Assembly: GCF_000297055.2 (NCBI RefSeq)
Contig: NC_022357.1
Span: 372,001 to 436,000, forward strand
Reading direction: 5' to 3'
From: Sulfuricella denitrificans skB26
Lineage (GTDB): Bacteria; Pseudomonadota; Gammaproteobacteria; Burkholderiales; Sulfuricellaceae
Length of the DNA: 64,000 nt
A program made the position numbers and the translations under genes. The notes under the pieces are model-generated. The model did not search any database and was not told where the DNA came from. It saw only the letters and a program-made list of their open reading frames with translations. Shown here piece after piece: positions 55,340 through 64,000 of this stretch. The stretch's first letter is position 1, and each line of letters begins with the position of its first letter.

Positions 55340-56633
55340 AACTCTGGCCGGGTCGGCCGACAACCCTGTTCGGCCGGACCGCGGCCACTCTGACTGCAAT
55401 CCTGCTGACGTTCCAGCTGGTCGTGCTGGTGGTGGCGGTGGCGACCGTGTTTCTGCCGATGGCCAGGCGTTCCGCCGATGATCTGGCGGCGCTGATGGTG
55501 CTGTCCGCCCAGACTTGGGTCGAGTTGCCCCCAGAGACACGCAGGGATTTTGAGGACGAGTTGGCCAAGAGTCACAACCTGTGGCTATTCAAGGCCTATT
55601 CCCCGTTGCCGGATGAGGGTCAGTTCCTGCCCTATCTGCATTTGCTGGAGAGTGCTTTGACAGAGCGTGTTGGCACGCCGATACACGTCAAGGTCACCCA
55701 TTGGGAAAAGCAGTGGATGTGGGCGGAAATTCCAATTGGCGGACAGATGATCCGGATCGGCTTTACCCTCGACCGACTTGGCGTGCGTCCCATGCTGGCG
55801 CTGGTGCTGATGATCGTGGCGGGGGTAATTCTGGTCCCGTTGACCTCTCTGGTGCTGGCGCGGCGCATTTCGCGCCCGTTGGCGCGGCTGGCCGATGCGG
55901 CGGCAAGGGTCGGGAAGGCCTTACCCCGGAACTGCTGCCGGAGTCCGGACCGACCGAGCTTGCTGCCCTGGCAGAGACCTTTAACCGCATGGCCTGTCAG
56001 GTAAAGGAGCTGATGGACAACCGCACCACTCTGCTGGCGGGGATTTCCCATGATTTGCGCACCCCCCTGGCCCGTCTCCGTATTGCTCTTGAGATGATGC
56101 CGGAAAATGCCAAACCCACACTGATCGCCCGCATGGAACGCGACATGGAAGAAATGAATCAGCTGATCGGCGGGTTTCTGGAACTGGCCCAGGGGTTGGG
56201 ACAAGAAGAAAAACGGCCAGTGGATCTGGCGGTGCTACTCGGTGAATTGGCGCAAGACACGGGGCTTGAGTGGCGGGCGTTACCACCCTGCATCCGGGAG
56301 GTGGCATCGGTGGCGTTGCGCCGTATTCTCTCCAATCTGGTCGAAAATGCACTGCGTTATGGCGGCGGAAAACCGGTCAGCATGGTCTGTGATTGTGCGG
56401 ATGGTGGGGCCAGAATAAGCATATTAGACCGCGGGCCAGGGATTCCTCCCGATCAGGCGGAAGAAGTGTTTCGGCCATTTTATCGGCTGGAGTCGTCGCG
56501 CAGTAGTGCAACCGGAGGCAGCGGGCTGGGTCTTGCCATCGCACGCCAGTTGGCGGAAGCCAATGGCTGGAAAATCGAGTTGCTGGCACGGGAAGGCGGC
56601 GGCACTGAGGCGCGGCTGACGATTCCGGGTTAA
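55336..56633 (+). pseudogene. EnvZ-like sensor histidine kinase, frameshifted
   Basis: The N-terminal part (two membrane helices, periplasmic loop, start of HAMP: RISRPLARLADAAARVGK) is read from ATG 55336 and stops at 56004. The continuation (LTPELLPESGPTELAALAETFNRM, H-box GISHDLRTPLARL, N-box LSNLVENALRYGG, G-boxes DRGPGIPPDQAEE and GGSGLGLAIA) is in the -1 frame to 56633. One extra G at 55917-55918 would join them as GKGLTPE. All catalytic motifs are otherwise intact, so a base-calling error is as likely as a recent mutation. Confidence 0.85.
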
Positions 56634-56703
56634 GTTCCAGTTTCAAAGGCAAGCTTGCAGCCGAAAAGGATTCGTCGGATCATGATATTTCCAAACTCAA
56701 CGA

Positions 56704-57894
56704 ATGTCGCCCGTAACCATGAAACTTCCTGATCATTCGCTGGTTCGCCGTCTGGCGCTGGGGCTTGCCATTCTCGCCATCCTGGCCACCGCTCTGTGGT
56801 GGTTCGGCCGGCCGAAGCCGATTCCGGTCGTGTTCGCAGAAGTGGGCCGGGGCAAGGTCGAATCCACCATCGCCAATACCCGCGCCGGGACGGTCGAAGC
56901 CTGCCAGCGTACTAAGCTGTCGACAATACTCGGCGGCCGCATCGAGATGTTGGCGGTGAAGGAAGGCGACCGGGTGAAAAAAGGCCAGCTTCTGATGAAG
57001 CTGTGGAATGACGATCAGCAGGCGCAGGGCAAGCTGGCGCAGGCGCAAGCGGAGGTGGCGAGAAGGCGTGTCGGCGAGGCTTGCACCCTGGCCGCCAACG
57101 CCGAGCGCGAGGCCGGGCGCCAAACTGCCCTGCGCGTCAGGGGTTTCGTCTCCATTTCCAAGGAGGAAGCCGCCCGCGCCGACGCCCAGTCCCGACGGGC
57201 CGGCTGCGATACGGCCAAAGCCGATGTGGTCCAGGCTGAGGCGCATGTTCGGGTGACTCGCGTCGAGCAGGGTCGCACCGTGCTGTATGCGCCTTTCGCC
57301 GGTACGGTAGCCAAGATTGTCGGCGAGGTGGGCGAATATTCGACGCCCTCGCCCCCCGGCGTGCCGACCCCGCCGGCCATCGACCTGATCGACGATTCCT
57401 GCCTCTACGTCAAGGCGCCGATGGACGAGGTGGATGCGCCCAAAATTCAGGCCGGCCAGCCGGTGCGCATCAGCCTCGATGCGCTGCCGAAGCAATCCTT
57501 CCCGGGCCGCGTCAAGCGCGTTGCGCCCTATGTTTCTGCTGTCGAGAAGCAGTCGCGGACGGTGGATATCGAAGCGGTTTTCGACCGGCCGGAGGAGGCA
57601 GGCAAGCTGTTGGTCGGCTATAGCGCCGATGTCGAGGTAATCCTGGTCGTGCGCGACAACGTGGTGCGCGTGCCCACCCCAGCCTTGTTCGAAGGTGGCA
57701 AGGTGCTGGTGGCTCGCGCCGATGGCACGCTGGAGGAACGCAAGATCAAGACCGGGCTGGCCAACTGGGAATACACCGAAGTGCTCGAAGGTCTCGCCCC
57801 CGGCGAGCGGGTCGTCACCTCGCTCGAACGCGAGGGGGTCAAGGCCGGCGTCCACGTCGTCGCGGACGGAAAAATACCGCCGGCAGGCAAGTGA
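56704..57894 (+). CDS. MacA-like periplasmic adaptor of an ABC exporter
   Basis: 396-residue membrane-fusion protein with one N-terminal transmembrane helix (about 17-35), a biotinyl-lipoyl-like hybrid (GGRIEMLAVKEGDRVKKGQLL), an alpha-helical hairpin (about 95-190) and a beta-barrel domain. Cysteines in VEACQRTK, GEACTLA, RAGCDTA and DDSCLYV are unusual for this family. ATG 56719 is an alternative start. The ATPase gene overlaps its end. Confidence 0.86.
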   Translation: MSPVTMKLPDHSLVRRLALGLAILAILATALWWFGRPKPIPVVFAEVGRGKVESTIANTRAGTVEACQRTKLSTILGGRIEMLAVKEGDRVKKGQLLMKLWNDDQQAQGKLAQAQAEVARRRVGEACTLAANAEREAGRQTALRVRGFVSISKEEAARADAQSRRAGCDTAKADVVQAEAHVRVTRVEQGRTVLYAPFAGTVAKIVGEVGEYSTPSPPGVPTPPAIDLIDDSCLYVKAPMDEVDAPKIQAGQPVRISLDALPKQSFPGRVKRVAPYVSAVEKQSRTVDIEAVFDRPEEAGKLLVGYSADVEVILVVRDNVVRVPTPALFEGGKVLVARADGTLEERKIKTGLANWEYTEVLEGLAPGERVVTSLEREGVKAGVHVVADGKIPPAGK

Positions 57895-58592
57895 TGAGCG
57901 CCGCCCAGATCGAACTGAGCGGCATCGAGCGCGTGTTCCGGCTCGGCGACAGCGAAGTGCATGCTTTGCGCCACCTCGATGTGGCCATTGCGCCCGGCGA
58001 ATACGTCGCGGTAATGGGTCCGTCCGGCTCGGGCAAGTCGACGCTGCTCAACCTGCTCGGCCTGCTCGACCGGCCCGATGCCGGCGTCTACCGTCTTGAA
58101 GGGAGAGACGTGACCACCCTCTCACCGGAAGAGCAGGCGCGGGTGCGCAGCGAACGAATCGGTTTCGTGTTCCAGAGCTTTCACCTGGTGCCGCGGCTGA
58201 CGGCAGCCGAGAATATCGCGCTGCCGATGATGCTGGCCGGCATTCCGCCCAGGGAGCGCGCCGACCGGGTGGCTTGCGCACTCAAGGACTATGGCCTGGA
58301 GAACCGCGCCGGCCACCGTCCGGATCAGCTGTCGGGTGGTCAACGCCAGCGCGTCGCCATCGCCCGCGCCACCATCATGCGGCCGACCGTGATACTGGCT
58401 GACGAACCCACCGGCAACCTCGACCGCGCCACCGGCGAAGAAGTGATCCGCCTGCTCGAACAACTCAATGGCAGCGGAGTGACGGTTATCATCGTCACCC
58501 ACGATCCCGTCCTCGGCGGCCACGCCCGGCGTCAGTTGCTGATGGAGGATGGCGCGCTACGGCATGACAGCGCGCGGGAGGGCGCGGCGTAA
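57894..58592 (+). CDS. MacB/LolD-type ABC transporter ATPase
   Basis: 232 residues with Walker A GPSGSGKST, signature LSGGQRQRVAIARA, Walker B VILADEPTGNLD and H-loop VTHD. It is the nucleotide-binding subunit for the two downstream FtsX-type permeases. ATG 57894 overlaps the adaptor stop. Confidence 0.92.
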   Translation: MSAAQIELSGIERVFRLGDSEVHALRHLDVAIAPGEYVAVMGPSGSGKSTLLNLLGLLDRPDAGVYRLEGRDVTTLSPEEQARVRSERIGFVFQSFHLVPRLTAAENIALPMMLAGIPPRERADRVACALKDYGLENRAGHRPDQLSGGQRQRVAIARATIMRPTVILADEPTGNLDRATGEEVIRLLEQLNGSGVTVIIVTHDPVLGGHARRQLLMEDGALRHDSAREGAA

Positions 58593-58705
58593 TGATCCGG
58601 ACATTTTTTCCGGAAGCGGACATTTAATTACCCCCCGTTCCCCCAAAAAACAATCAAAGAAAACCGCTACCCTTAAACCATGTTCTCACTGTCCGAAACC
58701 GCCTG
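58593..58705. other. Intergenic insert with palindromic tccgga words
   Basis: The operon is interrupted by 113 non-coding bases beginning with tccgga-cattttt-tccgga and a nearby gcggacattt copy, reminiscent of an insertion-sequence end. No transposase or clear inverted-repeat pair is visible. Confidence 0.3.
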
Positions 58706-59914
58706 ATGCGCGCCCCCGACCTGATCCGCTTCGCCCGCGACGCGGCCACCGGTAGCCCGCTACGCACTTCGCTGCTGGTGCTGGCGGTGGCGATCGGCGT
58801 GGCGGCGGTGGTGGTGCTGACAGCGCTGGGCGACGGGGCGCGGCGCTACGTCGTCAACGAATTCTCGTCCATCGGCAGCAATCTGGTCATCGTCCTGCCC
58901 GGGCGCTCGGAAACCGGCGGTTTCAATCCGGCCAACGCCATCACCAGCACACCGCGCGACCTGACTGTCGAGGATGCGCGGGCGCTGTTGCGCGGCGCTG
59001 CTATCCGCCGCCTTGCGCCGCTGGTCATCGGAACTTCGGAAATCAGCGTCGGCGGAAAACTGCGCGAAGTCATCGTGGCTGGAACCACCTCCCAGTTCAT
59101 CGAGGTGCGCCGGCTTTCCCTCGCTCAGGGGCGTTTCCTGTCGGACGAGGACTGGGGGCGAGGTTCGGCGGAAGCGGTGATCGGCGCAAAAATCCGCGAC
59201 GAACTGTTCGGTTCTGAACCTGCTCTCGGCAAGCTGGTGCGCATCGGCGACCGGCGTTGCCGCATCATCGGCGTGCTCGCCGCCAGCGGCCAGGGGTTGG
59301 GCATGAACAACGACGAGCTGGTGATCGTCCCGGTGGCGCTGGCCCAGGCGATGTTCAACAGCAACACCTTGTTCCGCATCCTGATCGAAGCGCGTAACCG
59401 CGAGGCGATCCCGGCGGCAAAGGCGCAGGCGGAGGAAATCCTCAAGCTGCGCCACGACGGCGAACTGGATGTCACCGTAATCACCCAGGATGGGGTGCTC
59501 GCCACTTTCGATCGCCTGCTTGGTGTGCTGACCCTGGGCGTCGCCGGGATTGCTGCTATCAGCATGGCGGTGGCGGGCATCCTGGTGATGAACGTGATGC
59601 TGGTGTCGGTCGCCCAGCGCACAGCAGAAATCGGCCTGCTGAAGGCGTTGGGGGCGACCGGGCGCACCATCCGGATGGCCTTTCTGGCCGAGGCGACGAT
59701 GCTGTCGCTGGCCGGAGCCGTCGTCGGCTACGTGCTCGGCCAGGCGGGCGCGGCTCTGATCCGCCATCTCTACCCCACTTTCCCGGCCTATCCGCCAACT
59801 TGGGCGGTGCTCGCCGGCTTGGTTACCGCGCTGGCGAGCGGCATCCTGTTCGGCGTCGCCCCGGCGCGCCGGGCGGCAGCGCTCGATCCGGTGCAGGCGT
59901 TGTCGAAGCGATGA
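58706..59914 (+). CDS. MacB-type ABC permease, first copy
   Basis: 402 residues with the FtsX/MacB layout: one N-terminal transmembrane helix (about 20-45), a large periplasmic MacB-PCD domain, and three C-terminal helices (about 270-395). Works with the ATPase at 57894. The stop overlaps the next permease start. Confidence 0.9.
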   Translation: MRAPDLIRFARDAATGSPLRTSLLVLAVAIGVAAVVVLTALGDGARRYVVNEFSSIGSNLVIVLPGRSETGGFNPANAITSTPRDLTVEDARALLRGAAIRRLAPLVIGTSEISVGGKLREVIVAGTTSQFIEVRRLSLAQGRFLSDEDWGRGSAEAVIGAKIRDELFGSEPALGKLVRIGDRRCRIIGVLAASGQGLGMNNDELVIVPVALAQAMFNSNTLFRILIEARNREAIPAAKAQAEEILKLRHDGELDVTVITQDGVLATFDRLLGVLTLGVAGIAAISMAVAGILVMNVMLVSVAQRTAEIGLLKALGATGRTIRMAFLAEATMLSLAGAVVGYVLGQAGAALIRHLYPTFPAYPPTWAVLAGLVTALASGILFGVAPARRAAALDPVQALSKR

Positions 59915-61116
59915 TCCGTTCCGCCGACAGCATGATCCTCGCTCTGCGCGCCATCACCGCGCACCGATTGCGCAGCTTTCTGACGGTGCTTGGCATCGCT
60001 GTCGGGGTCGCGGCGGTGATCTTGCTGACCTCGATCGGCGAGGGCGTTCACCGCTTCGTGCTGGCCGAGTTCACTCAGTTCGGCACCAACGTTATCTCGA
60101 TCACCCCCGGCAAGGTCAAGACTGCGGGCGCACCGCCGACGGGCATTCCCACCTCGGTGCGCCCGCTGACGCTGGAGGATGCGCGCGCGGCTTCGCATCT
60201 GCCCAATGTCGCGGCAATGACGCCTATCGTGTGGGGCAATTCCGAAGTAGGCGGCAATGGACGCCTGCGCCGCACCACGGTGTACGGCGTCGGGCCAAAC
60301 ATGCTCAAGGCCTTCCGCATCAAGATCAGGAGCGGCCAGTTTCTGCCGCAGGAGGATACTGACAGCGCCCGCGCTTTTGTGGTGCTTGGCGCCAAACTCA
60401 AGAAGGAGCTTTTCGGCGACACCAATCCGCTCGGCGCGCGGGTGCGCGTCGGCGGCATGCAATTCCGCGTCATCGGCGTGCTGGAAGCCAAGGGGCAGAT
60501 ACTCGGCATCGACATGGACGACACCGCCTACATCCCGGCGGCGCGCGCGCTGGAGCTGTACAACCGCGACGGCTTGATGGAAATCAACGTGACCTACGCC
60601 GAAGGTGTGCCGGCAAGGGAGGTGACCGACGCGCTTAAAACGCTGCTCAAAGCGCGCCACGGACGCGAGGATTTCACCCTGACCACACAGGAAGACATGC
60701 TGCGCACTCTGTCGAATATCCTCGATATCCTGACTATGGCGGTCGGTGCCCTGGGGGGTATTTCGCTGCTGGTCGGCGGCGTCGGTATCGTCACTATCAT
60801 GACTATCGCCGTCACCGAGCGCACCGGCGAAATCGGCTTGCTGGTGGCTCTCGGCGCGCCGCGCCGCACCATTCTCGGCCTGTTTCTTGGCGAGGCGGTA
60901 GCCTTGTCCACTGTCGGCGGCGTGCTGGGACTGGCGCTCGGCATCGGCATCGCGCAACTGTTGCACCTCTTCGTCCCCGCCCTGCCGGTGCACACCCCCA
61001 TCACCTTCGTGCTGCTCGCCGAAGCCGTCGCCATCGTCATCGGTCTCGTCGCCGGCGTGCTCCCTGCCAGCCGCGCATCGCGGCTGAACCCGGTGGAAGC
61101 GCTGCGGGAGGAATAG
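59911..61116 (+). CDS. MacB-type ABC permease, second copy
   Basis: 401 residues with the same layout as the preceding permease (N-terminal LRSFLTVLGIAVGVAAVILL, periplasmic domain, C-terminal VTERTGEIGLLVALGAPRRTI). The pair probably forms a heterodimer with the single ATPase. The frame is open from 59800, but ATG 59911 is coupled to the previous stop and gives the correct N-terminus. Confidence 0.9.
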   Translation: MIRSADSMILALRAITAHRLRSFLTVLGIAVGVAAVILLTSIGEGVHRFVLAEFTQFGTNVISITPGKVKTAGAPPTGIPTSVRPLTLEDARAASHLPNVAAMTPIVWGNSEVGGNGRLRRTTVYGVGPNMLKAFRIKIRSGQFLPQEDTDSARAFVVLGAKLKKELFGDTNPLGARVRVGGMQFRVIGVLEAKGQILGIDMDDTAYIPAARALELYNRDGLMEINVTYAEGVPAREVTDALKTLLKARHGREDFTLTTQEDMLRTLSNILDILTMAVGALGGISLLVGGVGIVTIMTIAVTERTGEIGLLVALGAPRRTILGLFLGEAVALSTVGGVLGLALGIGIAQLLHLFVPALPVHTPITFVLLAEAVAIVIGLVAGVLPASRASRLNPVEALREE

Positions 61117-61122
61117 GCGCGC

Positions 61123-62265
61123 TCAAAGCATGCGACTTTTGTCGCCTTGGCTAAATCCGATCAGCGCTGTATTCAGCCCCTTGCCCAAGGCAATCGCCTT
61201 GAACAGTTCACCCATTTCCGCCGGGTTGAGCAGCTTCTGCACCTGGGAGGCGAGCGGCAGGTAAGCACTTGCTTTCTCGGGTGAGGCTCGTGCCAGCAAG
61301 CCGGTGATTCCGCTGTTGATCAAAAAATGGGCCTGGCTGGTATAGCCCAGCAGGTTCAGTCCGTGGGCGAGACCGGTCTCGGCGATGGCGCTGAAATCCA
61401 CGTGGGAGGTGATGTCCTGCAGGCCTGGCAGATAGAACGGGTCGTCGTGGGCGTAGTGCCGATAGTGGCACATCAGGGTGCCCGAGTCGCGTTGTGGATG
61501 GTAGTACTCACTCTGGCCAAAACCATAGTCCAGCATCAGAATTGCCCCCTTCTCCAGTGATCCGGCGAGACTGGCAATGAAGCCGCGTGCAGTGAGGCCG
61601 ATTTCGCTAACATAATTTTTACCCTCCTCCGCGATGCTGGCGGCGGTGTCGAATAGCTCCCCCGATGTCAGTGCACGCTCGCTCCAGCAGAACAGGTCAT
61701 CTTCCAGGATCACGCCGCGTTCAAGGAGCTTGCCTTGACCCCAAATTACGAGGTGTACCGGCATCGCATCGAGCACCTCGTTGCCGATGATCAGTCCGGA
61801 AAAAGAAGCGGGCAGAGCGTCCAGCCACTCGACACGTGGCGCGAACCGCGCCAGGAGGTGTTGCTGGCGCTGGCGCAGGTCAGCACTTACTTCAAGAAGG
61901 TAATATCGCTCCGGTAACTGCCCTAGTTGTTCCAGCTCCGAGAGCAGGTCGAAAGCCAGACGGCCGGAGCCGGGACCGATTTCCAGAATATTTCCAGCCG
62001 TGAGCCCGATTACCTGAGCGGCTTGCTGCGCCAGGGCTTGGCCAAACAGGGAGGAGATTTCCGGGGCAGTGACAAAATCGCCTGCTGCGCCGAATTTGTG
62101 CATGCCGGCGCTGTAGTAACCGAGGCCGGGCGCATACAGGGCGAGCTCCATGAATCGGCTGAACGGAATCCAGCCACCGGCGGATTCAATTTCACCCCTG
62201 ATCAGGGCGGCAGTTTTTTCGCTGTATTCCAGCGCAGCCGGGTCGGGTGCGGGTAGTGGGGACAT
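61123..62265 (-). CDS. MidA/NDUFAF7-family SAM-dependent methyltransferase
   Basis: 380 residues. The family (COG1565) includes mitochondrial NDUFAF7, which methylates an arginine in a complex I subunit. Features: FSRFMELALYAPGLGYYSAG near the N-terminus, the SAM motif EIGPGSGRLAFDLL, and LMLDYGFGQSEYYHPQRDSGTLMCH. ATG 62265 is chosen; the open frame continues to 62430 through the repeat element. The bacterial target is unknown. Confidence 0.88.
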   Translation of the reverse strand: MSPLPAPDPAALEYSEKTAALIRGEIESAGGWIPFSRFMELALYAPGLGYYSAGMHKFGAAGDFVTAPEISSLFGQALAQQAAQVIGLTAGNILEIGPGSGRLAFDLLSELEQLGQLPERYYLLEVSADLRQRQQHLLARFAPRVEWLDALPASFSGLIIGNEVLDAMPVHLVIWGQGKLLERGVILEDDLFCWSERALTSGELFDTAASIAEEGKNYVSEIGLTARGFIASLAGSLEKGAILMLDYGFGQSEYYHPQRDSGTLMCHYRHYAHDDPFYLPGLQDITSHVDFSAIAETGLAHGLNLLGYTSQAHFLINSGITGLLARASPEKASAYLPLASQVQKLLNPAEMGELFKAIALGKGLNTALIGFSQGDKSRML

Positions 62266-62302
62266 GGCAAGTGTGATAAATTCGGGGTAGAAATGGTAGT
62301 TT

Positions 62303-62486
62303 ACCGCAGAGGACGCGGAGGACGCAGAGGAAATGGGGCAAGCAGGGATGGGCAGCCTTATCGCCCAACTCGAAAAACCAAAAGTAGGCGCCTCCAGGCG
62401 CCAAGGCAATGCCAGGTTATGCTGAGCCATCCGTCAGGGGGGTGTTTTCATAATAAGCACTTGAATTCCTCCGCGTCCTCTGCGGT
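62303..62486. repeat. Inverted-repeat element, copy 2
   Basis: Perfect 20-base arms (62303-62322 and 62467-62486) enclose 144 bases. Inside is a hairpin ggcgcc-tcca-ggcgcc, part of a 21-base module (62380-62400) that matches 5451-5472 on the opposite strand at 19 of 21 positions. It occupies the divergent gap between the MidA-like and SDR genes. Confidence 0.65.
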
Positions 62487-62534
62487 TCAATAGTCTTTTC
62501 TGCATTCAGGTAATTCCAGGTTAATGGAGAAAGC

Positions 62535-63275
62535 ATGCAAGGCAAAGTCGTATTGATTACGGGTGGGGCGAAGCGGGTCGGCGCGGCGATCTGCCACCGG
62601 CTGCATGGAGAGGGGGCGAATCTGATGATTCACTACCGTTCCTCGGTGGTGGAAGCGGAGGAACTGCGCGATGAATTTAACCGCAGTCGTCCAGATTCCG
62701 CGGCACTGGCGCAGGCTGATCTGCATGACGTGGAACGGCTGCCGGGCCTGGTCGCTGCAACAGTAAAACACTATGGCCGACTCGACGTACTGATCAACAA
62801 CGCCTCCAGCTTTTATCCGACCGAAGTGGGCGATATCCGCGAAAATGACTGGCATGACCTGCTCGGGACCAACCTCAAGGCGCCGCTGTTCCTGTCGCAG
62901 GCTGCGGCCGAACAGCTGCGTCACAGCCATGGCTGTATCGTCAATATTACCGACATCCATGCCGAGCGGCCGATGAAAAGCTACGTCGTTTACAGCATCG
63001 CCAAGGCAGGTCTGGTGGCGCTGACCAAATCGCTCGCCCATGAGCTCGGCCCGCAGGTGCGGGTCAATGCGGTGGCGCCGGGTCCGATCATGTGGCCGGA
63101 GGCGGACCCCACCTTCGGCGACCTGGAGCGTCGCCGCATCGTCGCCCATACCCTGCTGAAGCGAGAAGGCTCGCCCGACGACATCGCGCGGGCAGTGCTG
63201 TTTCTGGTCAAGGATGCCCCTTACATTACCGGCACGATTTTGCCGGTGGATGGCGGACGGAGCGCTTCATTGTGA
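62535..63275 (+). CDS. Pteridine-reductase-like short-chain dehydrogenase
   Basis: 246-residue SDR with the cofactor motif TGGAKRVGAAI, whose basic residues favour NADPH as in pteridine reductases and FolM. NNASSFYPTEVGD and the catalytic Y-x3-K (YSIAKAG) are present. It probably reduces dihydromonapterin or dihydrofolate, but this is family inference. ttcA is coupled downstream by a four-base overlap. Confidence 0.85.
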   Translation: MQGKVVLITGGAKRVGAAICHRLHGEGANLMIHYRSSVVEAEELRDEFNRSRPDSAALAQADLHDVERLPGLVAATVKHYGRLDVLINNASSFYPTEVGDIRENDWHDLLGTNLKAPLFLSQAAAEQLRHSHGCIVNITDIHAERPMKSYVVYSIAKAGLVALTKSLAHELGPQVRVNAVAPGPIMWPEADPTFGDLERRRIVAHTLLKREGSPDDIARAVLFLVKDAPYITGTILPVDGGRSASL

Positions 63276-64000
63276 TCGAGCCGTCCAAACCTCCCAGATC
63301 CCTGCTTTCCGCCGCTGGCCGTGCAATCGGCGATTTCTCCATGATCCGCGAAGGCGACCGGGTGTTGCTCGGATTATCCGGCGGCAAGGACAGTCTTGCC
63401 CTGCTGCATGTGCTGATCGCCTTGCAGAAGAAGGCGCCGATTCATTTCGACCTTGGCGTCTGCACCGTCGATCCTCAATCGTCAGCCTTCGATCCGGCAC
63501 CGCTCAAACCCTACATGGCAGAGCTGGGGATGCGCTATTTCTTCGAGAGCCAGCCGATTTTGGAAGAAGCCAAAAAAACCCTGAAAGAGGGAGATTCTTA
63601 CTGCGCCTATTGCTCCAGGATGCGGCGCGGCATCCTCTACCGCGTGGCGCGAGAAAACGGCTATAACGTGCTGGCGCTGGCGCAGCATCTCGACGACCTC
63701 GCCGAAACTTTCATGATGAATGCCTTCTTCGGCGGCAAACTGCGAACCATGAAGCCGAGTTACCTCAACGATGCTGGCGATGTGCGTGTGATTCGCCCCT
63801 TCGCCTACGTGCGCGAGCGGCAAACCGCGGCTTACGTCCAGTCAGCAGCACTGCCGATTATCCCCGACAATTGCCCGGCCTGTTTCGGGGATGGGGCGGA
63901 ACGCTCGCATATGAAGCAGATACTTGCGCAGCTTGAAAAAGACAACACCAAGCTGTTTCCCAGTTTGCTGCGAGCGATGCGCCCGTTGATGGAGGATACT
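63272..64000 (+). CDS. ttcA: TtcA-family tRNA thiolation protein (partial, runs off the window)
   Basis: Reads from GTG 63272, overlapping the SDR stop, and remains open to the right edge (243 codons). The PP-loop LSGGKDSLALLH (about residue 37) adenylates the tRNA base, and CAYC and CPAC cysteine pairs match the Fe-S and sulfur-transfer cysteines of TtcA (2-thiocytidine at tRNA position 32). The motif CSRMRRGILYRVA supports the assignment. Confidence 0.88.
   Translation, partial: MIEPSKPPRSLLSAAGRAIGDFSMIREGDRVLLGLSGGKDSLALLHVLIALQKKAPIHFDLGVCTVDPQSSAFDPAPLKPYMAELGMRYFFESQPILEEAKKTLKEGDSYCAYCSRMRRGILYRVARENGYNVLALAQHLDDLAETFMMNAFFGGKLRTMKPSYLNDAGDVRVIRPFAYVRERQTAAYVQSAALPIIPDNCPACFGDGAERSHMKQILAQLEKDNTKLFPSLLRAMRPLMEDT

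Noticed and set aside
56680-57855. 391-codon open frame antisense to the MacA-like adaptor
   Set aside because: Shadow of a G+C-rich gene; the plus-strand product is a complete membrane-fusion protein.
58593-58640. Insertion-sequence end within the exporter operon
   Set aside because: Suggestive tccgga/ggacattt words, but no transposase fragment, matched terminal repeats or target duplication.
58760-60993. Long minus-strand frames opposite the two MacB-type permeases
   Set aside because: Low-complexity Gln/His/Arg-rich translations caused by codon bias in the permease genes.

Overview
The window looks like chromosome of a facultatively anaerobic, denitrifying, sulfide-oxidising betaproteobacterium. 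The gene content resembles Sulfuricella- or Thiobacillus-type organisms, but this is inferred from content only and no 16S rRNA gene is present. Roughly the first half is a respiratory island and the second half is mostly housekeeping and envelope genes. I found no tRNA, rRNA, CRISPR array, prophage or intact insertion sequence.

Layout: (1) 0-5.4 kb, the distal part of a nitrous oxide reductase cluster, nosD-G-H-F-L-Y. The NosGH-type electron input and the absence of nosR suggest the clade II (atypical) type; nosZ would lie left of the window. (2) 5.5-10.6 kb, a partial menaquinone operon: a UbiE/MenG methyltransferase, menE, menF, menD. (3) 12.6-10.6 kb, minus strand, napDGH. (4) 13.2-24.1 kb, a dissimilatory nitrite reductase locus: nirS, a diheme cytochrome, nirT, a NirB-like cytochrome, a cupredoxin, nirC, nirF, a nirDL fusion, nirG, nirH, nirJ, nirN, followed convergently by a DNR-type regulator. 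(5) 25.0-28.7 kb, napFAB. (6) 29.2-31.0 kb, a flavocytochrome c sulfide dehydrogenase pair. (7) 34.8-31.1 kb, minus strand, ubiT, a class III ribonucleotide reductase whose glycyl-radical domain is a separate 64-residue gene, and nrdG. (8) 35-64 kb: a yehS relic, RIO kinase, ppx, phoU, rpiA, ilvA, an aldehyde dehydrogenase, slt, an NDUFA9-like protein, cca, trpB2, a GGDEF/EAL protein, an esterase-like hydrolase, three small secreted glycine-rich or glycine-zipper proteins, an OmpR/EnvZ-like pair, a MacAB-like exporter, a MidA-like methyltransferase, a pteridine-reductase-like SDR and a partial ttcA.

How it fits together: sulfide (FccAB) and quinol would supply electrons. NosGH and NapGH are predicted membrane quinol dehydrogenases, and the menaquinone genes lie exactly between them. 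NapAB reduces nitrate, NirS reduces nitrite using heme d1 made with NirF/DL/G/H/J/N, and the Nos system reduces N2O. CRP/FNR-type boxes of the form TTGAT-N4-GTCAA sit upstream of napDGH, nirS and napFAB, with a one-mismatch version upstream of nrdD, so one anaerobic regulon (DNR and/or FNR) probably covers the island. Three genes (yehS, an Ala/Lys-rich protein, the EnvZ-like kinase) each appear to lack a single nucleotide. Base-calling error must be excluded before these are called biology; one of them has a perfectly phased A AAA AAA slippery heptamer.
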